A stretch of 64,000 nt of DNA, taken from positions 1 through 64,000 of the forward strand of contig JACPOR010000015.1 in assembly GCA_016191425.1 (NCBI GenBank), given 5' to 3'. Origin of the DNA: Chloroflexota bacterium. Lineage in GTDB: Bacteria > Chloroflexota > Limnocylindria > Limnocylindrales > CSP1-4. Each line of letters starts with the position of its first letter. Position 1 is the first letter of the stretch. The position numbers and the translations under genes are program-made. Of this stretch, positions 24,950-33,443 are shown piece by piece. A model generated the notes under the pieces. That model saw only the letters and a list, made by a program, of their open reading frames with translations, was not told the DNA's origin and made no database searches.

Positions 24950-27106
24950 ATGGCGCCACGGATCGGGCTCGCGCTGACCCTCCACAACCACCAGCCCGTC
25001 GGCAACTTCGGCTGGGTCATCGAGAACGTATACCGCGATGCCTACCTCCCGATGCTCGAGGCCCTCGAGCGCCATCCGGCGGTCCGGCTCGGCCTCCACT
25101 ACACCGGGCCGCTCCTCGAATGGCTGGCGGCCGAGCATCCCGAGTTTCTCGAACGAGTGTCGGCATTGGCGGCACGAGACCAGGTCGAACTCCTCGGCGG
25201 CGGGTATTTCGAACCCGTCCTCGCGTCGATTCCGGAGCGTGATCGGGTTGCCCAGCTCGTGCGCATGGCCGACGAGATCGAGCGACTGTTCGGGCGCCGC
25301 CCGAGGACGGCCTGGCTTGCCGAGCGCGTCTGGGAGCCGGACCTGCCAACGTCCCTGGTCGCGGCCGGTTACAGGGCCACGATCCTGGATGACGCCCATT
25401 TCCGCGCGGCCGGCGTGCCGGAGGACGCGATGTGGGGGCCATACACCACCGAGGACCAGGGACGGCTCCTGGCGGTCTTCGGGACGGAACAGGGCCTTCG
25501 ATATCGCATCCCCTTCCGGCCGGTCCAGGACGTCATCGACTACCTGCGGATCCACGCCACCGAAGGAGGCGAACGCCTCGGGACCATGGGCGACGACGGC
25601 GAGAAGTTCGGAGCCTGGCCGAGCACCTGGAAGCTGTGCTGGGGCGAGGAGCGCTGGGTCGAGCGGTTCTTCGACGCGCTTGAGGCGAACGTCGGGTGGC
25701 TGACCACCACCACGCCATCCGATTGGCTCGCGGACCACGGCCCCCTGGGGCGGATCTACGTCCCCGTCGGCAGCTATGCGGAGATGGGTGCCTGGGCACT
25801 CCTCCCGGACGAGGGCCGGGCGTTCATGGAGACGCTGGAGCGGGACCGCGCCGAGGACCGGCCGGAGGTCCGCTGGATGCGCGGCGCATCGTGGCGAAAC
25901 TTCCAGGTCAAGTACCGCGAGGTGAACGATATTCACAAGCGGATGCTGCGCGTCTCCAGCCAGGTCGCGGCCCTGCCGGCTGGCGCGGCCCGGGATCAGG
26001 CCCACGACCACCTGCTTCGTGGCCAGTCCAACGACATCTACTGGCACGGCCTCTTCGGCGGCATCTACCTGCCGGATCTGCGCCTGGCGACGGTCGCCCA
26101 CCTCGTGGCTGCCGAAGACGTCGCCGACGCGGTAGCGGGAACACGTACCCGGACCCTGACCCGTGACCTCGACCTGGATGGTCGGGACGAGGTCCTCCTG
26201 GCCAACGCCGGCCAGGTCGTGACCGTGGACCTGGATGAGGGCGCCGGCATCGGCGACTGGGACATCCGTGCGGCGCGGCACGCTCTCACCTCGGTCCTTC
26301 GTCGTCGACCCGAGGCCTACCACGACACCATCCGGCGAGGTGACGACGATCGAAATTCGACCGCAACCCAGGGCGCAGGGCTCGTGTCCATCCAGGAGAT
26401 CGTCCATGCCAAGGAGCCCGGGCTGGCCGCGCACCTCGTGTATGACGGCCATGAACGACGCTCCGGCCTGGTTCGGTTCCTGCCGGCTGGCTCGACGCCA
26501 TCCGACTATGGGGCCGGCGAGATCCCGGACCTCGGCACGGCCGTCGACGCACCATTCCGTGTCGTTGCCCTCGGACGCGGTCGCCTCGTGACCGAGGCGG
26601 CGGTGCTCGTTCGAACCGGGCGAGCCAGCGCGCCGATGATCGTGCGCAAGGTCCTCGAACTCGGCGGCGATCGGCTCACGCCGACCCTGCGGGAGGATGT
26701 GTGGGTGCGCAACGATGGCGACCAACCGGTCCGCGTGCGCCTGGGGCTGGAGTGGTCGCTCATGATGCTGGGTGGTGGTGGCAATCCGTCGGCCTGGTAC
26801 GAGGCACGCGGAGAGCGTCGGGCCCACGACAGTTCAGGCGCTGTCAGCGACGTTGACCTGATCCGCCAGGGCAACGACTGGATCGGCGTGTCGGTGGACT
26901 CCCTCCCCTCCCCCGTCGCCGACGCGTGGTGGGCACCCATCGAGACCGTCTCGAACTCGGAAGAGGGCTTTGAGCGCGTCTACCAGGGGTCCTCGCTGCT
27001 GCTGTCCTGGTTGATCCATCTCGAGGCAGGAGGTGAGGTGACCGTCGGGGTCGCGAACCGGGTCGTGGTCACACGGGATCTGGAGGCGCAGCCCAAATTG
27101 GCGTAG
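24950..27106 (+). CDS. GH57 4-alpha-glucanotransferase/amylase with DUF1926-type C-terminus
   Basis: A 718-aa cytoplasmic GH57 enzyme. The N-terminal (beta/alpha)7 barrel starts LALTLHNHQPVGNFGW; the nucleophile is E125 in WLAERVWEP and the acid/base aspartate is in TMGDDGEKFGAWP (about 215). The second half (about 390-700) is the beta-rich domain seen in Thermococcus-type 4-alpha-glucanotransferases. The expected reaction is transfer or hydrolysis of alpha-1,4-glucan segments from imported maltodextrin. ATG 24950 is preferred to ATG 24938 because GGAGG lies 5 nt upstream of it, overlapping the earlier ATG. It is divergent from the lacI-type regulator and shares its operator region. Confidence 0.87.
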   Translation: MAPRIGLALTLHNHQPVGNFGWVIENVYRDAYLPMLEALERHPAVRLGLHYTGPLLEWLAAEHPEFLERVSALAARDQVELLGGGYFEPVLASIPERDRVAQLVRMADEIERLFGRRPRTAWLAERVWEPDLPTSLVAAGYRATILDDAHFRAAGVPEDAMWGPYTTEDQGRLLAVFGTEQGLRYRIPFRPVQDVIDYLRIHATEGGERLGTMGDDGEKFGAWPSTWKLCWGEERWVERFFDALEANVGWLTTTTPSDWLADHGPLGRIYVPVGSYAEMGAWALLPDEGRAFMETLERDRAEDRPEVRWMRGASWRNFQVKYREVNDIHKRMLRVSSQVAALPAGAARDQAHDHLLRGQSNDIYWHGLFGGIYLPDLRLATVAHLVAAEDVADAVAGTRTRTLTRDLDLDGRDEVLLANAGQVVTVDLDEGAGIGDWDIRAARHALTSVLRRRPEAYHDTIRRGDDDRNSTATQGAGLVSIQEIVHAKEPGLAAHLVYDGHERRSGLVRFLPAGSTPSDYGAGEIPDLGTAVDAPFRVVALGRGRLVTEAAVLVRTGRASAPMIVRKVLELGGDRLTPTLREDVWVRNDGDQPVRVRLGLEWSLMMLGGGGNPSAWYEARGERRAHDSSGAVSDVDLIRQGNDWIGVSVDSLPSPVADAWWAPIETVSNSEEGFERVYQGSSLLLSWLIHLEAGGEVTVGVANRVVVTRDLEAQPKLA

Positions 27107-27207
27107 CCCTCGCCAGAGCCGCCCCGGCGCAACGACCGCAAGTCGATTCGCTGGCCAACGGCGAGCACCCTCCTCGCCGTGGCTGGCGAACTCGGTGACA
27201 AGAAGCC

Positions 27208-27239
27208 GTCAGCCCGCGGCCTGCGCGCCACGGGCTGAC
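27208..27239. terminator. Hairpin between convergent GH57 and small-peptide genes
   Basis: GTCAGCCCG (27208-27216) pairs perfectly with CGGGCTGAC (27231-27239); after one mismatch GGC/GCC continues the stem around a 6-nt loop. On the minus strand it is followed by GGCTTCTTGTC, so it may end the small gene's transcript as well as the GH57 transcript. Confidence 0.55.
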
Positions 27240-27307
27240 GTGAAGTCCAGCGCGAGTGGCGCCGGATTGAGTATTCGGTTGTGGGGCCGCGTGATGCGGC
27301 GCCTGGA

Positions 27308-27439
27308 TCAGCCTTCGAGGCTGGTCCGGGTGTTGCCGTTGTCGAAGCCGATGCGTGAGTCGACGCCCCAGCGAAACGCTGCGATGTCGAAGGCCGCGAT
27401 GGCAACGATGATGAGCCCCAGGACTGAGAGGCCGGTCAT
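27308..27439 (-). CDS. Small single-pass membrane peptide, 'WGVDSR' type (43 aa)
   Basis: A 43-aa gene: ATG 27439 with GAGGT five bases upstream, one hydrophobic segment (LSVLGLIIVAIAAFDIAAF) followed by RWGVDSRIGF and a polar tail. Short proteins with a membrane segment and a W-G-V-D-S-R motif recur, to my knowledge, in Chloroflexota genomes; the function is unknown. It is divergent from the GntR regulator, with 88 bp and a long inverted repeat between them. Confidence 0.6.
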   Translation of the reverse strand: MTGLSVLGLIIVAIAAFDIAAFRWGVDSRIGFDNGNTRTSLEG

Positions 27440-27489
27440 CGATTACCTCATTTCTTCCGTGTGGCCGTTCTCGCTGATTTGGTACAGTG

Positions 27490-27523
27490 CACTAGGCCAA
27501 GCCGAACGATACTTGGACTAGTG
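27490..27523. promoter_or_regulatory. 12-bp inverted repeat, candidate GntR operator
   Basis: CACTAGGCCAAG (27490-27501) and CTTGGACTAGTG (27512-27523) are inverted repeats with one mismatch and a 10-nt spacer. The repeat ends 4 nt before the GntR ATG and just downstream of a TACAGT box (27483-27488), a position expected for autorepression. Confidence 0.65.
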
Positions 27524-27527
27524 GACT

Positions 27528-28547
27528 ATGTCAACCACCGAAATCGACCTGAAAACCACGTCCGCCGGGGCATCGGGGCAGGACCTGGATGTCACCCGGG
27601 ACAGCGACGTTCCGATCTCGACCCAGATCTTCTGGCAGCTCGTCTACCAGATCGATTCGGGGCGGCTCCTTCCCGGCGCCCGGCTCTCGCCGGTTCGCGA
27701 GCTCGGGGCGGCGCTGCGGGTCAACCCGAACACCATCCGGGCGGTCTACCGGCGCCTCGCGGACGGCGGCTACGTCACCAGCCGGCACGGAGCCGGCACG
27801 GTCGTGGCCGATCGACCGCCCAAGCGTCGGCGTCCCGACGCGCTGGCCGGCATCGTGTCAGAGATGATCCGACGAGCGACCCAGGCGGGGTTCACCCCGG
27901 ACGAGGTGGCATCGGCGACCTTTGCGGCGTCGTCCGAGCGACGGCGACCCGGCCCCGTGGTTCGCGTGCTCTTCGCGGAATGCACCACGGCCGACGCGGG
28001 ATATGACGCCGAGCGCCTCAACAACGAGTTCCCCGGCCAGATCGAGGCTGAGGGAACGCTCCTCGACGAGCTGCCCGATCGCCTGGAGCGGTTCCACTAC
28101 GACCTCGTGGCGACCACCACGTTCCACGCGGACGAGGCACAGGCTCTCGTGGGCGGCCGGGCCCCGGTGGTGGCGATGCTCATCGGTCCCGGCTACGTGG
28201 AGATGGTTCACGAGATCGCGGCCCTGTCGGCCGGCTCGAGGGTGGGTGTCGTGTGCGCGTCCGAGCGTGGAGCCGAGAACATCGCGGAGACGCTCTCGAT
28301 CGCCGGGACCACCGGTGTCGAACTCGTCCCGGTCCTCGTGGGCGACCCCGACGGCCTCGCCGAGCTCTCGGAGACGGCGGACCTGATCCTCATGTCGCGA
28401 GAGGCCCTCGCCCTCGGCCTCGACGCGGGCCTGAAGCATCCGGATCGGGTCCGGCCCTGGACCTACGAATTCGATCCAGCGGCGATCGAGCACCTCCGTC
28501 GGGCCGTCGAACACGTCATCGCCGCCCGAGCCGCGTTGCCGATCTGA
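27528..28547 (+). CDS. GntR-family regulator with a non-standard effector domain
   Basis: A 339-aa protein. Residues about 25-95 form a GntR winged helix (YQIDSGRLLPGARLSPVRELGAALRVNPNTIRAVYRRLADGGYV and HGAGTVVAD). The C-terminal part (about 140-335) is not FCD, UTRA or aminotransferase; it looks like a Rossmann/periplasmic-binding-like fold (VVRVLFAECT, YDLVATTTFHADEAQALV, VGVVCASERGAENI). The HTH resembles the YtrA subfamily. ATG 27528 lies immediately after a 12-bp inverted repeat and has no Shine-Dalgarno sequence. Targets may include itself and the divergent 43-aa peptide. Confidence 0.8.
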   Translation: MSTTEIDLKTTSAGASGQDLDVTRDSDVPISTQIFWQLVYQIDSGRLLPGARLSPVRELGAALRVNPNTIRAVYRRLADGGYVTSRHGAGTVVADRPPKRRRPDALAGIVSEMIRRATQAGFTPDEVASATFAASSERRRPGPVVRVLFAECTTADAGYDAERLNNEFPGQIEAEGTLLDELPDRLERFHYDLVATTTFHADEAQALVGGRAPVVAMLIGPGYVEMVHEIAALSAGSRVGVVCASERGAENIAETLSIAGTTGVELVPVLVGDPDGLAELSETADLILMSREALALGLDAGLKHPDRVRPWTYEFDPAAIEHLRRAVEHVIAARAALPI

Positions 28548-28703
28548 CGCGGACGGCCTGGGACGGAGCGCCGCCATGGGCGTGGCCACGTGTCCCCAGC
28601 AGGTGTCGTCGCGAGGCGCGTGGCACGCTACGATCGCGAGGCGTCGCGAGTCGGCTGGCACATCACGCTCGCGAGGCTTCGCCCGGCTCATCTGGAGGAA
28701 CTC

Positions 28704-28907
28704 GTGGCCAAGAAGCTCTCGAACGTGGAACGCGGGGTGGACATCGACGCGACCTTCCCGCCCAGAGATATCCGGGGATCGACCGACTTCACCGAGCGCC
28801 TCCGGCCCGCACAATCCAACGCGATGCTCCAGCGCGTCCACCGGACCTGCGCCGAGGCCGTCGACGACCATCTTGGCGTCGTGGCCATTTCGGGGCCCAC
28901 CGCGTGA
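28704..28907 (+). CDS. Hypothetical protein (67 aa)
   Basis: A small unrecognised protein. GTG 28704 is preceded by TGGAGGAACTC, a good ribosome-binding site; the longer open frame from 28590 lacks one. The product is charged and has no membrane segment or recognisable motif. It lies between the GntR regulator and the GNAT gene (29 bp before the latter), in the same direction. Coding status rests on the ribosome-binding site and position only. Confidence 0.4.
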   Translation: MAKKLSNVERGVDIDATFPPRDIRGSTDFTERLRPAQSNAMLQRVHRTCAEAVDDHLGVVAISGPTA

Positions 28908-28936
28908 CGGGCGCGGCCGGCCCGCGTCCGTGGGTG

Positions 28937-29515
28937 ATGCCCGTCGTCCTGAACGGTGAGCGGGTTCGCCTCGAGCCCTTGTCGCTCGATCACCTCGACG
29001 ACCTGGTACGGGTCGGGCTGGATCTCGCGATCTGGGAGCTGACCATCGCCCGGCCGACCGACAGGGCCGGGATCGAGACGTGGCTTCGGGGATCGCTCGA
29101 CAACGCGGCTGCCGGTGTCGACGTGCCGTTCGCCACGATCGACGTGGCCAGTGGCCGGGCAGTCGGGAGCACCCGTTTCATGTCGATCGTGCCCGATCAT
29201 CGGCGATTGGAGATCGGCTGGACCTGGCTGGGCACACAGTTCCAGCGGAGCGGCCTCAACCGCGAGGCAAAGTACCTGCAGCTCACCCACGCGTTCGAGT
29301 CCCTGGGGGCCAACCGAGTCGAGTTCAAGACCGACGCCAGGAACGACAGGTCGAGGGCTGCGCTCCTCGGGATCGGCGCGACGTTCGAGGGGATCTTCCG
29401 CCGGCACATGATCATGCCGACGGGTCCGCTCCGTGACTCCGCCTTCTACAGCGTCATCGCCGAAGACTGGCCGGCCGTCAAGGCGCACCTTGCGTCGGCG
29501 TTGGGTCGAGGGTGA
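28937..29515 (+). CDS. GNAT N-acetyltransferase (RimJ/RimL type)
   Basis: A 192-aa acetyl-CoA-dependent acetyltransferase. It begins LNGERVRLEPLSLDHLDDLV, as RimJ/RimL-type GNATs do, with the acetyl-CoA-binding region around GWTWLGTQFQRSGLNREAKYL and the late EFKTDARNDRSRAALLGIGATFEGIFRRHMI motif. The acceptor could be a protein N-terminus, ribosomal protein or small amine. ATG 28937 follows the 67-aa gene by 29 bp; the frame is open upstream as an antisense shadow. Confidence 0.82.
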   Translation: MPVVLNGERVRLEPLSLDHLDDLVRVGLDLAIWELTIARPTDRAGIETWLRGSLDNAAAGVDVPFATIDVASGRAVGSTRFMSIVPDHRRLEIGWTWLGTQFQRSGLNREAKYLQLTHAFESLGANRVEFKTDARNDRSRAALLGIGATFEGIFRRHMIMPTGPLRDSAFYSVIAEDWPAVKAHLASALGRG

Positions 29516-29529
29516 CGGATGGGCGGCCG

Positions 29530-29645
29530 GTCCGGCCTCAGGACCTGCCGGCATCAGGGGCCTGCCGGCATCAGGGGCCTGCAGCCGTCGAAGCACACCC
29601 GGTGTCCGCGCTCGCCGGACGGCCGGACGGCCGGACGGCCGGTCG
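29530..29645. repeat. Short tandem repeats between GNAT and holin-like genes
   Basis: GCCGGCATCAGGGGCCT is present twice in tandem (17-bp period, about 29548-29581), followed by repeated GGACGGCC words (about 29623-29643). The 258-bp gap contains no gene I can support. Confidence 0.6.
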
Positions 29646-29773
29646 CGTCGGACGACGTGACGGGCCCGACCGCCAGGGTCGCACTGACAAGGGCCCCACG
29701 CATTTCGGCGCATCTGCGATGATCGGGCCCAACGGGCCGTCGTCGGTCTGGCGCAACGCTCGGGAGGCGTCCG

Positions 29774-30178
29774 GTGAGCGATCTGATCGTCAAGGTTCTC
29801 GTCAACGCGGTCGGCGTGTTTGCCGCGATCAAAATCGTGCCCCAGATCCAGTTCGAGTTCGGCGAAGCCTGGTGGAAGCTGATTGCCGTCGCCGTGATCC
29901 TGGCGATCGTCAACAGCTACCTGAAGCCGATCCTCAGGATCCTGTCGTTCCCGATAACGCTGATGACGGTGGGCCTTTTCGCCTTCGTCCTGAATGCGAT
30001 CCTGCTCCTGCTGGTCACCTTCGTCTCATCGCAACTCGGCCTGGGCTTCACGATCGGCGGGTTCCCCCCGAACTTCACGTCCGACTCGTTCGTCGGCGCG
30101 CTGCTCGGGTCAATCGTCATCAGTGTCGTGGCCACGCTGCTCGGCCTGGTCAACTCCGGTCGGAAGGTCGCGTTCTGA
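29774..30178 (+). CDS. Phage-holin-IV-like membrane protein (PF04020 type)
   Basis: A 134-aa protein with four predicted membrane segments of the 'mycobacterial 4-TMS phage holin, superfamily IV' family. The family hallmark is the central NSYLKPILRILSFPITLMTVGLF. These proteins are widespread bacterial chromosomal proteins and despite the name are rarely tied to phage; the role is unknown. GTG 29774 has GGGAGG 8 nt upstream. There are no phage genes around it. Confidence 0.82.
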   Translation: MSDLIVKVLVNAVGVFAAIKIVPQIQFEFGEAWWKLIAVAVILAIVNSYLKPILRILSFPITLMTVGLFAFVLNAILLLLVTFVSSQLGLGFTIGGFPPNFTSDSFVGALLGSIVISVVATLLGLVNSGRKVAF

Positions 30179-30236
30179 CCGACCCCCAGCCACCGTTCAG
30201 GATCGCGCTACGGTCACGCCCAAGGCGCTCGGGAGA

Positions 30237-31526
30237 CTGAACACCCTGAGCACATCGGCGCTGCGTCCGTGGCCGGACGTCGCGGCCTCGCTGCGTCTCG
30301 CAGCGCGCCGCTACGGGACCCCGGTCGGAGTGACGGACGTCGACGAGCTGGTCCGTTCAGCGGAGGCGGTCCGGGCGGCCTTTCCGGATCCCTGGATCCG
30401 GAGCTTCTCCGTCAAGGCGAACGATGTCAGCGCGATCGTCGGGCGCGTCACCGGACTCGGTTTCGGCGCGAACGTGGTGTCCCGCGGCGAGTGGACGGTC
30501 GCGCGACGGGCGGGGTTCCCGAACAAGTTCATCACGTTTGAGGGCATCGGGAAGACCGACGAAGATCTTCGTGCCGCCCTGCGGGCCTCCCGCGACGGCG
30601 CCCCGCTTCGCTGGCTGGCGATCGAGTCCCTGGACGAGGCCCGGTCGCTCGTTCGGTTGGCGACTCGAGGCCCGGCCCACGGGACGCTGGACCTCCTGTT
30701 CCGACACAATCCAGGGGTCCTCCCGGACACCCACGCGGGACTCGCGGTGGGCACGGCGACATCGAAGTTCGGGATGACCGCCGACGAGGTCACTGCTGCC
30801 ATCGCCCTCGTCGTCGACGCGCCCGGCCTGCGGCCCCGGGGAATCCACCTCCATGTCGGATCGCAGCTTCGATCCATCGACGCCTGGCGAGACGGCATTC
30901 GGCGGAGCCTCGCGCTGGGGGCCCTCATGCGCGGCACGTGGCCGGACTTCGACACGCTCGATGTCGGCGGCGGCTTCCCGGTCCTGCCAGAAGATGAGCC
31001 GGCCCCCGACCCGGCACGGTTCGCGCGCGAGGTTCCCGACCTGCTGGCCCAGGTGCCGGACGATCGTCGCCCGACGCGCCTCGCCATCGAGCCCGGCCGT
31101 GTGCTCGTCGCCCGCGCCGGCTACCTCGTCGGACGGGTCCTGCACGTCCGCGAGCGCCAGGGCCGCCAGGTCATCCTGGACGTGGGCATGAGCGATCTCA
31201 TCCGACCAGCTCTGTATGGGGCCAGGCACGAGATCATCGGGCTGACGTCCCTTGGGCGGCCCTGGGACAGGTCAGCGGCGTCGCAGGGACCCGTGGCTCC
31301 GGCCCGAGTGGAGGGCCCGATCTGCGAGTCGACCGATCATCTCGGAGAACATCGCCTGCCGGACCTCCACCGTGGCGACCTGGTGGCAATCCGGGATACC
31401 GGGGCATACGCCGCATCGCTCTCGTCCACGTACAACGGTCGGCCCCGTGTCCCGCAGGTGCTCCTGGAGGACAACGGGCGGCTGGTGTTGGCACGACGCC
31501 GAGGCTCGGTCAACAGGCTCGGTTGA
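30237..31526 (+). CDS. lysA: Fold-type III PLP decarboxylase, diaminopimelate decarboxylase-like
   Basis: An alanine-racemase-fold decarboxylase of the LysA family, which makes L-lysine from meso-diaminopimelate. The PLP lysine is in SFSVKAND, the phosphate-binding region is HLHVGSQ and DVGGGFPV, EPGR follows, and the C-terminal domain carries GPICESTD (catalytic Cys supplied across the dimer) and DTGAYAASLSSTYNGRP. Sister decarboxylases for ornithine or arginine are alternatives. The start is unsettled: no ATG, GTG or TTG occurs in frame between the preceding stop and the conserved first strand; CTG 30237 or 30246 (after GGGAG) or GTG 30330 (which would cut into the barrel) are the options, so the N-terminus given here is provisional. 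Confidence 0.8.
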   Translation: MNTLSTSALRPWPDVAASLRLAARRYGTPVGVTDVDELVRSAEAVRAAFPDPWIRSFSVKANDVSAIVGRVTGLGFGANVVSRGEWTVARRAGFPNKFITFEGIGKTDEDLRAALRASRDGAPLRWLAIESLDEARSLVRLATRGPAHGTLDLLFRHNPGVLPDTHAGLAVGTATSKFGMTADEVTAAIALVVDAPGLRPRGIHLHVGSQLRSIDAWRDGIRRSLALGALMRGTWPDFDTLDVGGGFPVLPEDEPAPDPARFAREVPDLLAQVPDDRRPTRLAIEPGRVLVARAGYLVGRVLHVRERQGRQVILDVGMSDLIRPALYGARHEIIGLTSLGRPWDRSAASQGPVAPARVEGPICESTDHLGEHRLPDLHRGDLVAIRDTGAYAASLSSTYNGRPRVPQVLLEDNGRLVLARRRGSVNRLG

Positions 31527-31593
31527 GTGTCAGGCTGGGCAGCACCTGAAGCGGCACGTTGGACCGACACGGGCGACGGTTCGTCGTCGCCCC

Positions 31594-31599
31594 TACACT
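31594..31599 (+). promoter_or_regulatory. Leaderless -10 box for the NTF2-like gene
   Basis: TACACT ends 7 nt before ATG 31607, with no ribosome-binding site. Confidence 0.5.
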
Positions 31600-31606
31600 G
31601 CGAGCC

Positions 31607-31936
31607 ATGGGTGCAGTCGAGACGATGGAAGTCTTCTTCGAGAAGCTCAACGATGGGGATCGTCCAGGCGCTGTCGCGCTCATGGATGAGCGCGTCGAGA
31701 TGCGGATCCATGTCGGTGACAACGCGCGAACGCTGCGGGGCGTCGAACAGGTCGGAGGCTGGTTCCTTCGCGCCGAGCCGGGGCTCAGAATGATCCCCGG
31801 CGAGGTGCGCGATCTCGGGATCACCTACCAGGCCGACGTGCTGACGGTCCGCCCGGGGGCGTTGTCCCAGCACCTCGACGCCTCATTCCGCGTCGAGGCC
31901 GGGAAGATCACGTCCATCAACCTCACGCCGAGGTAG
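31607..31936 (+). CDS. NTF2-like/SnoaL-fold small protein
   Basis: A 109-aa protein with the cone-shaped NTF2/SnoaL pattern: an N-terminal helix MEVFFEKLNDGDRPGAVALMDERVEMRI followed by alternating strands ending HLDASFRVEAGKITSINLTPR. Members are polyketide cyclases, isomerases or ligand-binding proteins; no catalytic residues allow a choice here. ATG 31607 follows a TACACT box; the upstream in-frame ATG at 31559 lies before it. Confidence 0.7.
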   Translation: MGAVETMEVFFEKLNDGDRPGAVALMDERVEMRIHVGDNARTLRGVEQVGGWFLRAEPGLRMIPGEVRDLGITYQADVLTVRPGALSQHLDASFRVEAGKITSINLTPR

Positions 31937-31990
31937 GGCTCCGCACGGTTGGCATGCGACGCCGCGGGACGCGTCCGGCAACGTCCAGGC

Positions 31991-32063
31991 CCGCCGCGTC
32001 GGGCCGTGCGCGCCGCGTCGGGCCGTGCGCGCCGCGTCGGGCCGTGCGCGCCGCATCGGGCAT
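31991..32063. repeat. 19-bp tandem repeat
   Basis: The 19-bp unit CGCCGCGTCGGGCCGTGCG is present at 31992-32010, 32011-32029 and 32030-32048, with a fourth degenerate copy from 32049. It lies between the NTF2-like gene and the end of the LysM gene. Confidence 0.8.
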
Positions 32064-32081
32064 CAAGTCGCGAGCGTGCTC

Positions 32082-33260
32082 CTAGGGACTCGTCGAGGCA
32101 TCCGGCATCGGCGTGCCTCCCGCATCGGGGACCAGGGTCGGCGCGGTCGACGGGATGATCACCTCCTGGCCGATCGTGAGCTTGTCCGGGTTCGGGATGG
32201 TCACCTTGTTCGCGTCGATCAGCACCTGGAGCGGCACCCCAAAGCGATTCGCGATCCGCGACATCGTGTCGCCGGCCTCGACGAGGTAGACCTGTGCGGT
32301 GGGTTCCGGCAGCGCAGTTGGCTCGGCCGGGCTGGCGCTCGCTACGCCAGCCGAGGAACCGGCCGTCGGGCTGGCGCCGGGCGTCGGTTGGGGATTGCCG
32401 ACCCCGAGAAGCGCCGGCAGGAAGAACAGGGCGAGGGCCGCGATGACCACGGCGGCGATCCCGAGGAAGATCGGGGGGAGGGTGACGCCGGACAGACCCA
32501 TCCTCGTCTTGAGCGTCGGGTACGCCTCGCGCCGCGGCGGTCGCTCCCACGACGGCGCGATCCGCTGTGCCGGCCGTCGCTCGACTGGACGAGTACGCCT
32601 CGAGGTCGCGCGCTGATCCGCATCTTCGTCTTCGTCCTCGACATCGGCGTCGACCGGTGGCGTGACCCGCCGGGGTGGGGGCCCGGCTTCCGATTCCCTC
32701 TGGGCGGGGGCCGACCACGCGGGTGGGCTGGCGTCGGAGGGAGGCAGTGATGACGGGTTTGCGGCAACCCGATCGGCGAACGAGCCGGACAGGCCGCCGC
32801 CGCGAGCTGGAACGACCTGGACGTCCGGGTCATCGTCGAGGTCATCGGCGTCATTGGCCGGGCCACTCTGCGACACCACGGATCCGCCGGTCCAGGGTGG
32901 TGGCGACGCCCAGTCCCGGGGCGGGTTTCGCTGCGGTCCGGGATCGCCCCGGAAAACATCCGATTCGTCCGTGTCCACCGAGGCGCCCGCGGACTCCGCG
33001 GTTGCCGCGTTCGCCGTGGTCGATGAGCGTGCCTGTGCGGCCTCCCGTCGAGCCCAGTCCTGGAATGTCGGACAGACGGCGAATGCCGAGGACAGGCAGT
33101 ACGCCTGCTGGTGGGCGAGCGCTCGGGGAGCTGGGCGGACCTCGGCGTAGCAACGATGGCGGTGGTCCGGGCTGGTTGCCCGCGAGTCGCGATCGTCATC
33201 GAAGGCCACGAACGGGCACGCAACTGCGCCGTTGACCGTGGGGAGTTCGCGTTCCGTCAT
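32082..33260 (-). CDS. LysM protein with N-terminal Cys-rich domain and single membrane segment
   Basis: A 392-aa protein with three parts. The first 75 residues carry four cysteines (C15, C37, C55, C63 with this start) in the pattern ACPFVAF...RCYAEVRPAP...AYCLSSAFAVCPTFQDW, suggesting a small metal- or Fe-S-binding module. A long Pro/Asp/Arg-rich linker (about 80-250) follows, then one membrane segment (about 258-282). Outside, after an Ala/Ser/Pro linker, is one LysM domain (YLVEAGDTMSRIANRFGV...IGQEVIIPS), which binds peptidoglycan-like glycans. The third ATG (33260) is chosen because TATGAT lies 7 nt before it, overlapping the two earlier ATGs. Similar N-terminal modules occur, to my memory, in other Chloroflexota proteins. 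Confidence 0.78.
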   Translation of the reverse strand: MTERELPTVNGAVACPFVAFDDDRDSRATSPDHRHRCYAEVRPAPRALAHQQAYCLSSAFAVCPTFQDWARREAAQARSSTTANAATAESAGASVDTDESDVFRGDPGPQRNPPRDWASPPPWTGGSVVSQSGPANDADDLDDDPDVQVVPARGGGLSGSFADRVAANPSSLPPSDASPPAWSAPAQRESEAGPPPRRVTPPVDADVEDEDEDADQRATSRRTRPVERRPAQRIAPSWERPPRREAYPTLKTRMGLSGVTLPPIFLGIAAVVIAALALFFLPALLGVGNPQPTPGASPTAGSSAGVASASPAEPTALPEPTAQVYLVEAGDTMSRIANRFGVPLQVLIDANKVTIPNPDKLTIGQEVIIPSTAPTLVPDAGGTPMPDASTSP

Positions 33261-33267
33261 TGCGGTC

Positions 33268-33273
33268 ATCATA
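33268..33273 (-). promoter_or_regulatory. Leaderless -10 box for the LysM gene
   Basis: TATGAT on the minus strand lies 7 nt before ATG 33260 and overlaps two earlier in-frame ATGs, arguing against their use. Confidence 0.5.
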
Positions 33274-33443
33274 CCGGCCGGCGGGAGGACTCCGAGCGAC
33301 CGTCAGCCGCCAGCACCACGGCCGCGGCCGTCGCGCGATCCGGACCGCCTGGGGCCCGGACCCCAGGGCGTTTGACAGTCCCGGGCGCCCTCCTGACACT
33401 CATTCCGTCAGCGCTCAGGCCAGTCCTGGAAGGGAGTCCCATC

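Noticed and set aside
29774-30178. Holin-like gene as evidence for a prophage
   Set aside because: The superfamily-IV holin family is common on bacterial chromosomes and no phage structural, lysis or integrase gene is nearby.
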